Assembly (NCBI GenBank): GCA_001897155.1
Contig: MKSF01000006.1
Coordinates: 30,696-94,695, forward strand
Reading direction: 5' to 3'
Source of the DNA: Bacteroidetes bacterium 47-18
Lineage (GTDB): Bacteria; Bacteroidota; Bacteroidia; Chitinophagales; Chitinophagaceae
DNA length: 64,000 nucleotides
Notes under the pieces: generated by a model
What the model was told of the DNA's origin: nothing
The model's input: only the letters and a program-made list of their open reading frames with translations
Database searches by the model: none
Position numbers and translations under genes: made by a program
Shown: positions 34,601 through 42,780 of the stretch, in pieces
Layout: the number at the start of each line of letters is the position of its first letter
How positions within the stretch are numbered: position 1 is the stretch's first letter

Positions 34601-34827
34601 CAAGGGAGCAGCTAAGGGCCATGCTGTCCATCCTGGTGCTGGCGATCCTGGGCCTGATACCGGCGGCCAGGTCCAGCGGCATCGGGTCGGATGTACAGCG
34701 GCCGCTGGCAACGGTGATCATCGGCGGTCTGGCAAGCACCCTTATATTCTCGCCGGTGCTGATACCATCGCTGTACTGGTGGGTAAGCAGGGATCGTAAT
34801 AAGAAGAAAAGCACCGTAACAGCATAA
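31693..34827 (+). CDS. Heavy-metal efflux RND pump, CzcA/CusA family
   Basis: 1044 residues, inner membrane, normal length. The typical RND start is MIKNLLIFSLKNRWLV, and the TM4 proton-relay motif is D400-FGIIVD-GAVVM-AE-H (400-414). DFGxxxDGA is the signature of the divalent-cation pumps (Zn, Co, Cd, Ni), while Cu/Ag pumps such as CusA carry AIG...DAA. The usual VEN end of the motif is AEH here, a variant. The pump expels metal from periplasm or cytoplasm through the adaptor and TolC-like partner encoded upstream. Despite lying near copper genes, its motif suggests a divalent substrate. Confidence 0.9.
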   Translation: MIKNLLIFSLKNRWLVTGLSIVLMAVGYYCFTQLKIEAYPDIADTNVIVVAQYPGRAAEEVEQQVTVPIERALQNTPHVLDRRSRTIFGLAVVQLTFKDGTDDYFARQQVMERLAAAALPEGVAPELAPLSTAVGEIFRYVVEAPFGYTPTELRDLQDWVIRPYLLQTGGIADIVTFGGPMKQFHILTDPNLLRRYDLTIADVEQAVNANNQNNGGNLIERGGQGFAVRGLGALQNEKDIENIVLKSGNGVPVLVRDVASVEIAPPPPSGVLGYTVAADKINVNNGVEGIILLRRYENPSEVLKELKQRFSDLQAHELPEGVTIRTLYDRSFLIDHSLQTVGKTLFEGISIVVIILIFFLGSARSALVVALTIPFSLLFAFIIMRFTGIPANLLSLGAIDFGIIVDGAVVMAEHLIRKYRTATPEEKQHGIVHITLLSAQEVGREIFFSVTIIILAYMPILLMTRVEGKLFSPMALTLAFAVIGSMIGALTFIPVLISFVYNKAIANPDKPMKAHRNRILSFAEHQYARILTVFLKHYKKTVLAGFGVVVVLIGFGAGLGTEFLPELDEGSIFFRGNFPAGITIRENASYAPKIRSIIAGYPQISFVITQTGRNDDGTDPFPANRNEILVGLKDYHLWCDTISKKELLSQIRSELEQALPGMKFTSGQPIIDQVMEIVTGSAADLAVSIVGDDLLLMRTKADSIAAIMSDMHGSEGVNIEQEGTQEQLAIRINRTQAARYGINVSDIQTMIEAAIGGKNISVLYDGTKRYDVVIRYLPQFRNNTDEIRKLLVPAANGSLIPMDQLADISFVEGQTNIYRYNNKRMVTVRTNIRGRDQGGFVKELQDKIRQRVTVPKGYELVYGGQYENLERAGRQLAITIPLTLALVITFLFMLFKNFRYTLVTTSCVLFALAGGIIALLLRGYYFNVSADVGFVSIFGISVMAGVLLVSALNRATFGVPVTAALILRTSREQLRAMLSILVLAILGLIPAARSSGIGSDVQRPLATVIIGGLASTLIFSPVLIPSLYWWVSRDRNKKKSTVTA

Positions 34828-34841
34828 GCCCGTGGACTGCC

Positions 34842-34890
34842 CTGATACTATAAGACTGCCCCGTTCAACGGGGCAGTCTTATAGTATCAG
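34842..34890. terminator. Perfect 24-bp palindrome between convergent genes
   Basis: Arms 34842-34865 and 34867-34890 are exact reverse complements with a single central base: CTGATACTATAAGACTGCCC at the outer left and its mirror at the right. Located between the RND pump stop (34827) and the patatin stop (34921), so it probably terminates transcription from both sides, although no T tract follows. Confidence 0.6.
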
Positions 34891-34920
34891 TTACAGGGAA
34901 TAAAGGTTAATAACCGTTGA

Positions 34921-36912
34921 TCAGCGGAGCCCTTTAAATACTTCAGGCAGCTCGAAGTTCTCCATATCTCCCCGCGTGAAATCCGGGATGTGAAAGTCCC
35001 TGCCGTAACGGTTGTACAGCCAGAAGGGATCCAGCTTGAATCTTTCAAAATCTATCCTTAAACGCCCTTCCAGATAGTCCACTTTCTGCCGGTGCTCTTC
35101 GGAAAGCCCGGAATAGTAAGAGGTACCCTGCCGTTCCTTATCCGGCATTTTCAGCTCCTCAATATACCGGATCAGGTTGAAGCACGTGGTAAATTGCCCG
35201 CAGGCAATGATAGCGGCTTTGGTATCTTTCTTCTGGTGGGTTTTGTCAAACCACAGCGTAGTTCCCATCCGGAACGCGGCTTCCGCCACTATCTGCATAT
35301 GCCTCCCGGGCTGTACGGGTATAATAGGATGATTTTCCTTCTCTCTTTCACAATCATTGGAGAAAGCGAGATCATATATGTGATTGGTCTTGATGCGGTG
35401 GGTGTACCTTGTGCTGAGGTCGGCACTCTTATAGAGCAGAAAACGGATACGTTTCAGAAAGATGTCATTATTAAGGATCAGCACGGAGCTGAACCTTTCC
35501 CGAAGCAGCCGGAAGATGACCAGGATAGGCGTAGCGCCGAAATGACAGAACAGGTTGCTGACGATCTCCGGTGAAAAATTCCTGTCCAGGTCCAGTCCGC
35601 CTATTCTTTTTATATTGCCCCTGATATAGGAGCGGACAGCCCACAGCATTACCAGCAGCAGGCCGCTCAGCAATGCCACCGTTGTTCCCGAAAGAATAGC
35701 CAGCCTGCGCAAGAGCTCGGTCTCAAAATCCATCCGGAAGCCCGCCACAACAGCAGCGATGCCCATAATGCAGCATACGAACATCCATATCATAGTGGTA
35801 AATATGGTGATGCCTTTCAGTCCGGTGTAAGAAGACGCGTTGCCCGGTGGTATATACGGGTCCATAAAGTCACTGCCGACATCGTTCACCAGCATCAGGT
35901 CAAAAGGCCGGAAAGAGGTGCTGTCACCTTCCAGCCGCCTTTCCTGCGCATCCAGGATACTTTCCAGCGCCTGGTTATCGGTGATCCCGCCGTCCATAAG
36001 CCCGAATTTAAAACGGGATGTTTTCTGCTGCGGCCGGAAGAGCGATGTGATATCTGAAGGCTGCGGAAGCGGCGGCAATTCCCGGATCAGGCGGTCTACC
36101 TGATCGCTGCCGTACAGCCGGTCCAGCTCCTGCCGGTCCAACTGGCTGAGCTGCACATGCAGCGCCGACAGCAGCACATCCGCTGTAAGCGCCTGCCGGT
36201 TCCGGGCAGTATCGGCGGCGCTGTATGTAAAATCATCAGGAAAGATAATAGGCTCAAAGCCCGCCGGGAAGCAGGAAGAAGCGGCCAGCAGGTCGGACAG
36301 CTTCAGATGGCTGGCCACTGCCCTGTCCAGGTGTATCTTAAAATTCCCGAAACGGAAGTCCTTATCCTTTTCCTGCTTTTCATCCTTTTGCATCTTGACA
36401 TTCTGGCGGAACAGCAGGCCCTTGTAAAATTCCGTGGTATTGAAGCACACCTCTTCCAGGTGGCTTTCCTTCTCTACCGCTTCGAGGTCCCCCAGCACGC
36501 TTCCCCCGAAAAGGCAGGTATCATAAGCAATGGCAAAAGCATTGATCATGTTCCTTTTCTTATCCGGCCGGTCCGTCCACTGGCTGTCATCATTCAATAT
36601 CTTAAAGACCTGGTCCAGCAGGCGTGTACCGTCAATATTGTCAAACAAACTCCTGTAAAAGCTCTCAAAGGTTCTTCCGCCAGCGATATGCTGGGCGTAC
36701 ATGGCGTTGGCAATGGTACCTCCGGAGGCGGATGCCACAAAAGTGACATTGTGGAGCAGCGGTATGCCGTTTTGCTGCTTCAGCTCATAGAGGTAGCTCA
36801 GTACCCCCAAAGCAAAAGAGGCAGCCCGGAAACCACCTCCCGAAAATGCAAGCGCAATATGTTCAAAGGGCGTCTCCTCCCGCCGGACATCTTCTTTGTA
36901 CAAGTTTTTCAT
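34921..36912 (-). CDS. Patatin-like phospholipase with internal membrane helices
   Basis: 663 residues. An N-terminal patatin domain has the oxyanion loop SGGGFR (24-29), the nucleophile elbow SASGG (about residue 63, first Gly of GxSxG replaced by Ser), and the catalytic Asp in MDGGITDNQ (about 311). After it are two strongly hydrophobic helices (IFTTMIWMFVCCIMGIAAVV and LSGTTVALLSGLLLVMLW, about 375-440), then a soluble C-terminal region of about 220 residues without recognised motif. No signal peptide is seen, so it is probably an inner-membrane lipid hydrolase facing the cytoplasm. It has no operon partner. Toxic, signalling or lipid-remodelling roles are all possible. Confidence 0.78.
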   Translation of the reverse strand: MKNLYKEDVRREETPFEHIALAFSGGGFRAASFALGVLSYLYELKQQNGIPLLHNVTFVASASGGTIANAMYAQHIAGGRTFESFYRSLFDNIDGTRLLDQVFKILNDDSQWTDRPDKKRNMINAFAIAYDTCLFGGSVLGDLEAVEKESHLEEVCFNTTEFYKGLLFRQNVKMQKDEKQEKDKDFRFGNFKIHLDRAVASHLKLSDLLAASSCFPAGFEPIIFPDDFTYSAADTARNRQALTADVLLSALHVQLSQLDRQELDRLYGSDQVDRLIRELPPLPQPSDITSLFRPQQKTSRFKFGLMDGGITDNQALESILDAQERRLEGDSTSFRPFDLMLVNDVGSDFMDPYIPPGNASSYTGLKGITIFTTMIWMFVCCIMGIAAVVAGFRMDFETELLRRLAILSGTTVALLSGLLLVMLWAVRSYIRGNIKRIGGLDLDRNFSPEIVSNLFCHFGATPILVIFRLLRERFSSVLILNNDIFLKRIRFLLYKSADLSTRYTHRIKTNHIYDLAFSNDCEREKENHPIIPVQPGRHMQIVAEAAFRMGTTLWFDKTHQKKDTKAAIIACGQFTTCFNLIRYIEELKMPDKERQGTSYYSGLSEEHRQKVDYLEGRLRIDFERFKLDPFWLYNRYGRDFHIPDFTRGDMENFELPEVFKGLR

Positions 36913-37429
36913 AGATAGGGATATATAGTTGCATGTTTTGATTAATGGGTAACATTAAAACCACACAGTATCTGACAGGAACGAACAGGTGATAAAAATG
37001 TTAAACAAATTTAAAAAAATAAATCAAACAGTTGTATATACCTTATAAAAACTTGAAGTTAAAATATACAAAGACAGCATCAGGCCACCGGTTGAAAGCT
37101 AATGCAGTAATCAGCTCAACAGCAATTTATTATCCGCTATATCATAAACCATTTGACGGTGTCCGGGATATGCCGGGTACCATAAAAGCACCCGGAAGCA
37201 TATCTTCGGGGATAACGGCCAGATAATAATCTTTCGTATTGTCACCGGCATCCAGGTAAGCCGCTGACATCTTCTGTGAGAAAGCAAGCAGTGAGATCAT
37301 AAGCATCCCCAAGCATAACCCTCATCTTGTCATCTGATCGCATTTAAATCGTCCCAGGTAAAAGTAGCCGTCTGGTACGCATTCTGAAGTATAAAATATC
37401 GTACGGTACCGGAACACAGAGGGCCGGTA
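36913..37429. other. 517-base gap with no convincing gene
   Basis: The first about 150 bases are A/T-rich and probably contain the patatin promoter. The remainder has coding-like composition (see the short reading frame at 37142-37306) but no frame long enough to be trusted; a plus-strand 64-codon frame at 37032-37226 lacks any signal. It may hold the decayed remains of a gene. Confidence 0.5.
37142..37306 (-). CDS. Possible short exported peptide or gene remnant
   Basis: 54 codons on the minus strand from ATG 37306. The start MLMISLLAFSQKMSA resembles a short signal peptide and the remainder (AAYLDAGDNTKDYYLAVIPE) looks like normal protein sequence, but it ends abruptly. No homologue is recognised. 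It could be the 5' remnant of a deleted gene. Confidence 0.25.
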   Translation of the reverse strand: MLMISLLAFSQKMSAAYLDAGDNTKDYYLAVIPEDMLPGAFMVPGISRTPSNGL

Positions 37430-38797
37430 TTACAGCCCCAGCAAACGCCGGATCCATTTATATTTTTTCTGTGTATAAGGTGGATATTTCAGGGAAGGTT
37501 CGCCCCACAGCGCCTTTTTAAGAACGGCCTTATGGTGCGAGAAGCTGTCAAATCCGAACGGGCCGTGATAAGACCCTATACCGGACCGGCCGATACCGCC
37601 AAAAGGCAGGCGGTCATTGGTAAGGTGCATGATGACATCATTGATACAGCCGCCTCCGAAGGAAAGCTTTGTGAGAAAATGCTCCTGCTCTGTTGTATCA
37701 TTGGAGAACAGGTAGGCGGCAAGCGGCTTTTCCTGCTCCTGCATCCTGGCAAGCAGCCCATCGAAGTCATTAAAGGTAAGCACGGGCAGCAGGGGGCCGA
37801 ATATTTCCTGCTGCATAATATCGTCCTCCCATTGTACCGGCTCCAGGATAGCAGGCGCTATATAACGGCGCTCCCGGTCATACGCGCCGCCTTCAGCTAT
37901 AGCGGCACCTTCCAGCAGACCGGTCAGCCTGTCAAAATTGGCATCATTGATAATAGCGGTATAATGCGGCGCATCCGCCTTATAGTCAAACGCCGCCATA
38001 TGCTTTTTCAGGGCGTCTGTCAATTCCTGCCTGACAGCAGCCTCCACCACCACATAGTCGGGCGCGACACAGGTCTGACCGGCATTCAGGTATTTGCCCC
38101 ATACAATGCGCCGGGCTGCAGTATCTATATCCGCGTGACGGCTTACGATCGCCGGGGATTTACCGCCCAGCTCCAGCACTACGGGCACCAGCAGGCGGGC
38201 GGCCGCTTCATATACGATCTGCCCCACTTTCGGGCTCCCGGTAAAAAATATCTTATCAAAACGGCATTGCAGCAGGCCGGTCGTTTCCGGTACCCCACCC
38301 TCAGCCACATAGATATACTCCCGGTCAAAATGCCCGTTAATAAGCTGCGCCATGACTTTCATAGTAGCTGCAGGCAGCTCGCTCGGCTTGACGATACAGC
38401 AATTACCGGCAGCCATAGCGGCAATAAGGGGACACAGGGATAACTGGTAAGGATAATTCCATGCCCCGATCACCAGCACCACACCCAGCGGCTCCGGGTA
38501 TATACGGCTTTTGCCGGGCAGGTTCACCAGATTGGTCGCCACCTTTTTCGGACGGCTCAGCCGGTCCAGGTGACGCAGGTAATAATCAATATCCTTTAAG
38601 ATAACAGACAGTTCGGTGGTAAAGGTATCAAACCGCGATTTCCTGAAGTCCTTGTATATGGCTTCATAGAACAAGGATTCATGCTCCAGGATAAGCCGTT
38701 TCAGCTTGCGGAGCTGCGCTTTCCTGAAACCCGTATCTCTGGTCCGGTACGTACTGAAAAAACGTTGCTGCTCGTTGAATACCGCTTTATAGCTCAT
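37430..38797 (-). CDS. Aldehyde dehydrogenase (class 3-like)
   Basis: 455 residues, cytoplasmic, oxidises an aldehyde with NAD(P)+. Motifs are the cofactor-site GAWNYPYQLSLCPLI, FFTGSPKVGQIV, the general-base ELGGKSPAIV, and the nucleophile in NAGQTCVAPDYV. The shorter length and the IGAWNYPY stretch are typical of the ALDH3-like group that oxidises fatty or aromatic aldehydes. The DUF1304 gene ends 24 bases upstream on the same strand, so the pair may be co-transcribed. Substrate is unknown. Confidence 0.9.
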   Translation of the reverse strand: MSYKAVFNEQQRFFSTYRTRDTGFRKAQLRKLKRLILEHESLFYEAIYKDFRKSRFDTFTTELSVILKDIDYYLRHLDRLSRPKKVATNLVNLPGKSRIYPEPLGVVLVIGAWNYPYQLSLCPLIAAMAAGNCCIVKPSELPAATMKVMAQLINGHFDREYIYVAEGGVPETTGLLQCRFDKIFFTGSPKVGQIVYEAAARLLVPVVLELGGKSPAIVSRHADIDTAARRIVWGKYLNAGQTCVAPDYVVVEAAVRQELTDALKKHMAAFDYKADAPHYTAIINDANFDRLTGLLEGAAIAEGGAYDRERRYIAPAILEPVQWEDDIMQQEIFGPLLPVLTFNDFDGLLARMQEQEKPLAAYLFSNDTTEQEHFLTKLSFGGGCINDVIMHLTNDRLPFGGIGRSGIGSYHGPFGFDSFSHHKAVLKKALWGEPSLKYPPYTQKKYKWIRRLLGL

Positions 38798-38821
38798 AAC
38801 CTGTACATTAAGTGAGGTAAT

Positions 38822-39196
38822 TTACATAAAGTGCGCAAGCAATACAAATACCAGGGCCAGTATAGCAGGCAGCCCCTGCTTCAGCAGGATACCCGGAGCA
38901 GCCGTAAACGCACCATATAAAGCCGCTATAATGACACAGCAGAGAAAGAACACGCTGACATTAAAAGACCATACAGGATCAGCAATCAGCAGTGACCATA
39001 CCAGGCCGGCTGCCAGGAAACCGTTATAAAGTCCCTGGTTAGCCGCCAGTCGCCTGGTCGGTGCGAACATTTCCGGCGGCAGTGACTTTCCGAATATTTT
39101 TTTACCTGCTGTTTCCCAGGCGAACATTTCTACCCAGAGTATATAGCAATGTTCCACCGCTACAATGACGGTAAGTATAATGGCAACGATCTTCAT
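38822..39196 (-). CDS. DUF1304 membrane protein
   Basis: 124 residues with four hydrophobic helices. The family signature is visible: IVAVEHCYILWVEMFAW near the start and ANQGLYNGFLAAGL in the middle. DUF1304 proteins are small inner-membrane proteins of unknown function. Neighbours are the aldehyde dehydrogenase (downstream) and a PepSY-like protein (upstream), both on the minus strand. Function cannot be inferred further. Confidence 0.85.
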   Translation of the reverse strand: MKIVAIILTVIVAVEHCYILWVEMFAWETAGKKIFGKSLPPEMFAPTRRLAANQGLYNGFLAAGLVWSLLIADPVWSFNVSVFFLCCVIIAALYGAFTAAPGILLKQGLPAILALVFVLLAHFM

Positions 39197-39275
39197 GGCG
39201 ACATTTTTTTAATTGATCATGATCAGATACCATTAACAACACCCGGATATTGCCTTTTGTTGCGTCTGGGTACAA

Positions 39276-39728
39276 TCAGTCAGCAATCTTGCTGAGCATA
39301 TTTCCGGCGGCATCCCAGGTAAGCTCCCATTCCTCACCATCCGGCGTCTTAATATCCACCCGGTAGGTAATGACAGTATCTACGGTCATTTTTTTAATAT
39401 CATCCGTCTCAGCTCCTGCAAACCGGGTATCCAGTTGCTTAAGAATTGCGGCGGGCAGCGCCTCCCTGGCGATCTCCTCCCTGCTGCGGGTGATCTTACC
39501 GGAGCTGTTGTACCAGAGTTCGACATCCCTGCCCGGTATGCCCGTTTCAAATTCCACCTTGTACAATCCTGCTTTGCATTCCCACTCCACATCATACGCG
39601 TTCGGGAAGGCCTTATGGAAATTATTGAGTATAACGGAAGGTACTTCCTTTTGAACGAGGTCGCTTGCGATGCTGCCGGAAGTAATAAAGACAAGGGCTA
39701 ATCCTGTAGCCAGAAGATATTTTTTCAT
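39276..39728 (-). CDS. Exported PepSY-like (DUF2874) protein
   Basis: 150 residues with signal peptide (MKKYLLATGLALVFITSGSIA). Two PepSY-like repeats follow: VILNNFHKAFPNAYDVEWEC...YKVEFE and AILKQLDTRFAGAETDDIKK...YRVDIKTPDG. This family is common in Bacteroidota beside two-component systems and is thought to sit in the periplasm, perhaps as an inhibitor or sensor accessory (inference). It is downstream of the kinase/regulator pair at 40662-42613, probably in the same operon or regulon. Confidence 0.8.
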   Translation of the reverse strand: MKKYLLATGLALVFITSGSIASDLVQKEVPSVILNNFHKAFPNAYDVEWECKAGLYKVEFETGIPGRDVELWYNSSGKITRSREEIAREALPAAILKQLDTRFAGAETDDIKKMTVDTVITYRVDIKTPDGEEWELTWDAAGNMLSKIAD

Positions 39729-39785
39729 ATTGTAAAATTGTATGGTTTGCTAAAGAGTATCGGTGCGGTAATTACTTACCTGCCA

Positions 39786-40592
39786 TTACAGTTCACAGAT
39801 CAGCCTGGCGAACGAGCTGAACCCCTCGCCCGGTACCTGTAGAGGAATGCCTGTCACCAGGCCGGCTGCCAGCCGGTGACTGAGCCGGATCTTCACCTGC
39901 GGGCGGAGGGTCACACCCCATGTTCCTTCCCGGCTTTCCACACTCACTTCCATGCCTATAAAATGCCCGGAATGAGAGAGCGTATAGTGTAAGGCCGCAT
40001 TCACCAGCCATTCGGTCGCTGTGCCTTTATGCCCGGCACAAGCTACCAGGGGCGATACGTACATCATAGTATGCCAGTGGGTCCCCCAGCGCTTCGCAGC
40101 TACAAAGAAAGGACTGCTGATCACTTCCCGGACCCAGCGCTCTTTTCCATAGCTGCGGAAATCCGTGAGCTTCAGGATTTGGGTATAGCCTACTGCCATG
40201 GTCGCACGGTAACGGTCAGATACCCAGAAAGAGTATTGCGCAGAGAACCGGAGGCACTCCAGGCGGTTGGCCGGCAGCCGCTCAGCGGTATGCGGACCAC
40301 CAAACAAGGAAATATCCGCTTCCGCCTCCAGGCCCAGGCGGTGGACAGGAGCAAATTCGAACTCGGCCAGCAGCGCGTGTTCCTTAAACGCGCCGGCATT
40401 CTTAAAGCCAGCACCCACATTGATCTCCTTTTCCCCTTTTCTTGCGCCCAGGTCACGCACCAGGTCATAATATAAGGGCTCGGCATGCGCCACCTTATCC
40501 GGCAGCCGGGGCTGTTCCTGTGCTGCCAGGGGTATGCCTGCTGCCAGGCAGAGCAAGAACGTCATTCCGAAAATATGTAGTATCCTGTTCAT
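39786..40592 (-). CDS. Conserved Bacteroidota envelope protein with HAEPLYYDL motif
   Basis: 268 residues from the ATG at 40592; a TTG at 40604 is less likely. Signal peptide MNRILHIFGMTFLLCLAAG. The mature start LPDKVAHAEPLYYDLVRDLG and ARKGEKEINVG are conserved features that I recall from a Bacteroidota family often located next to PepSY-like proteins and two-component genes. The rest alternates short strands (LLAEFEFAPVHRLGLEAEAD, AGLVTGIPLQ), so an outer-membrane barrel is likely. No function is established. It follows the kinase gene by 69 bases and precedes the PepSY-like gene. Confidence 0.65.
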   Translation of the reverse strand: MNRILHIFGMTFLLCLAAGIPLAAQEQPRLPDKVAHAEPLYYDLVRDLGARKGEKEINVGAGFKNAGAFKEHALLAEFEFAPVHRLGLEAEADISLFGGPHTAERLPANRLECLRFSAQYSFWVSDRYRATMAVGYTQILKLTDFRSYGKERWVREVISSPFFVAAKRWGTHWHTMMYVSPLVACAGHKGTATEWLVNAALHYTLSHSGHFIGMEVSVESREGTWGVTLRPQVKIRLSHRLAAGLVTGIPLQVPGEGFSSFARLICEL

Positions 40593-40661
40593 ATTGCAAA
40601 GCAAGCAAAGGATACTGGAAAGAATCTGGAAGATGACAGTGCTTTGAAAAAAAGTGCCGGG

Positions 40662-41939
40662 TTACCTGAAAGTAATAGTGAAAGTATGCAGGTTATCATC
40701 AAACCGGTAAGCGGCGGTAAACCCGTACAGGTCGCATATGGCCTTTACGATAGCAAGTCCCAGACCGGTACCGGCATCACCTGCAGATTTATAAAAGCGA
40801 TGGAATATTTTTTCTGCCTCCAGGGGACCGCCGGCGCCGGTATTGCTGATGACGCAACTGTCCTCGGTAATGGTGACCGATACCCTGCCGTTTTTAATAT
40901 TATGAAATATGGCATTCCTGAGCAGATTGGATATGATAATGTGCGCCAGCGCGCTGTCCATATGAACATGCAGCGCAGCAACCACGGTCAGGCTCACCCT
41001 TACGTTCTTAAAATCCGCCATAGCGGCAAGGTCCCGGATACTCTGCCCTGCGACTTCCGTTATATCCATATCCTGCCCGCCGGGGAACTGTCCGCTTTCT
41101 ATCCTGGTCAGCAACAGGAGCGATCTGTTCAGCCGTATCATCCTTTCCACTATATTCAGCACATCCGCTACCTCTTCCGCATGGACAATATTCATATCTT
41201 CCTTTTCCAGCAAAAGCTCCAGCTTGCCGGTAGCAATGGCAAGCGGTGTCTGTAATTCGTGGGATGCATTGCCAACAAACTGCTTCTGCTGCTCATAGGT
41301 CCTGATGCTATGCTGCAAGAGAAAGTTTACGGCATCCTGCAGATCCCTGAATTCGCGCGTGTCCGTTACTACAGCCGGTAAACGGGCAGTATGCCCCAGC
41401 CTGTAATCCTTGAGCTGTATAAGAAAGTCATAGAACGGCTTCCATAAGCGCCGCAGGACAATATTACTGATAAGTATTATAGCAGCCACCAGCACAATAT
41501 AAAGCGCCACAGCCTCCCAAAACAGCTCTGTGACCAGGTCGCCCTCCTCTGCCATGGAGTTGAAAACGCTCAGCTCATAATACCGGTCCTTATTTTCAAA
41601 GACCGTTGTCAGCATACGTACCGGCTCCGCTTCCAGGGTATCGTCATCGGCATCCTGCAGGTACAGCATAGTATCAATGTAGCGGTCCCTGGCCAGGATG
41701 GCCTGCTCCCGGTCCAGGGGGCGGACAGCAAAGAAGCCTTCATCAAAGTCGTGCTGCCGGAGCAGGGAGGTATCAGCCTGTGCCTTATAGATAAGCTGGC
41801 GCTTATAATGTTCCAGTCCCTCATCAATGCTTTCCTTGATCTCGTTCAGCATATTAAAGTAAAAAACGACTGCCCAGATACCGATGATCAGTAAAATCGG
41901 GAAGAACAGGTATCTTATATACTGGCTGGAAAGTTTCAT
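40662..41939 (-). CDS. Sensor histidine kinase
   Basis: 425 residues, inner membrane. Two membrane helices (about 10-30 and 142-165) enclose a periplasmic sensor of about 110 residues. The H-box is SHELQTPLAIA with His227, followed by a compact ATPase domain with N-box LLRNAIFHN, an unusually short G1 region (NTGAGG) and G2 GTGLGLAI. Its start overlaps the regulator stop by four bases (41936-41939), so the two are translated together. Downstream PepSY-like and barrel genes suggest that it responds to an envelope signal. Confidence 0.88.
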   Translation of the reverse strand: MKLSSQYIRYLFFPILLIIGIWAVVFYFNMLNEIKESIDEGLEHYKRQLIYKAQADTSLLRQHDFDEGFFAVRPLDREQAILARDRYIDTMLYLQDADDDTLEAEPVRMLTTVFENKDRYYELSVFNSMAEEGDLVTELFWEAVALYIVLVAAIILISNIVLRRLWKPFYDFLIQLKDYRLGHTARLPAVVTDTREFRDLQDAVNFLLQHSIRTYEQQKQFVGNASHELQTPLAIATGKLELLLEKEDMNIVHAEEVADVLNIVERMIRLNRSLLLLTRIESGQFPGGQDMDITEVAGQSIRDLAAMADFKNVRVSLTVVAALHVHMDSALAHIIISNLLRNAIFHNIKNGRVSVTITEDSCVISNTGAGGPLEAEKIFHRFYKSAGDAGTGLGLAIVKAICDLYGFTAAYRFDDNLHTFTITFR

Positions 41940-42613
41940 ATTTCAATAAGCTTATACCCTACCCCGTACACAGCCGTTATTTCAACCGTAGCAGCGGCGG
42001 CCTGCAATTTTTTCCGGAGGTTTTTTATCTGGTAATAGATAAAGTCAAAATTATCTGCCTGGTCTATATTATCTCCCCACACATGCTCTGCCAGCGCGGT
42101 CCTGGTAACAAGCCTGTTCTGGTTGAACAGGAAGTAATTGAGAATATCGAATTCCTTCCTGTTCAATGCCACCGGAGTACCGTTTACGGATAACAGGCGC
42201 TCATTGATATCCATTACCACATTACCCATGGCAACCGTACTTTTACCTTCAGCCTTGTGTCGCCTCAGCACCGCCCTGATCCTGGCGTTCAGCTCCGCGA
42301 TATGAAAGGGCTTGGTCAGGTAGTCGTCCGCACCCAGCTCCAGGCCTTTCAGCTTATCATCCAGCGCATCTTTTGCGGAAATGATGATCACACTTCCCTG
42401 CCTGCCTTCCGATTTTAGCTGCTCCAATAGCTCCAGGCCGGTACCGCCGGGCAGCATGATGTCCAATATGATACAGTCATAATTATAAATCCCGATCTTT
42501 TCCGCAGCAGCATAAAAGTCAACTGGGGTCTCAATGATGAACTGCTCTTTTTCCAGAGAGGTGACAATGGCCTCCTGCAGCTCCTGTTCATCTTCTACCA
42601 GTAATATTTTCAT
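41936..42613 (-). CDS. OmpR-family response regulator
   Basis: 225 residues. Receiver with acidic pocket EDE (7-9), phosphoacceptor Asp51 (LDIMLPGG), Thr/Ser in IIISAKDA, and Lys in YLTKPF; C-terminal winged helix with LNRKEFDILNYFLFNQ and the recognition region FDFIYYQIKNLRKKL. It is an intact relative of the frameshifted regulator at 26968-27650. It is first in a minus-strand operon with the kinase, the HAEPLYYDL protein and the PepSY-like protein. Confidence 0.92.
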   Translation of the reverse strand: MKILLVEDEQELQEAIVTSLEKEQFIIETPVDFYAAAEKIGIYNYDCIILDIMLPGGTGLELLEQLKSEGRQGSVIIISAKDALDDKLKGLELGADDYLTKPFHIAELNARIRAVLRRHKAEGKSTVAMGNVVMDINERLLSVNGTPVALNRKEFDILNYFLFNQNRLVTRTALAEHVWGDNIDQADNFDFIYYQIKNLRKKLQAAAATVEITAVYGVGYKLIEI

Positions 42614-42780
42614 ATGCTCAAAGTTGAGGTCAGATCCTGGAAAGACCCTGGAATACCGCAGGTCATTCCTGCCTTATATCGCGGCCGGTCTTTGCCGGTA
42701 TAAATGTACAGGATTCTTTTCAACTGTTGGGCCCGGCGCAATGCAGATGCACCAAATTTATTCTATTTCCCGCAGCCCTT

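Noticed and set aside
37032..37226. 64-codon plus-strand open frame
   Set aside because: No recognisable features or promoter; judged to be chance in a non-coding or decayed region.
37532..38443. 303-codon plus-strand open frame
   Set aside because: Antisense to the aldehyde dehydrogenase gene, which has all catalytic motifs.
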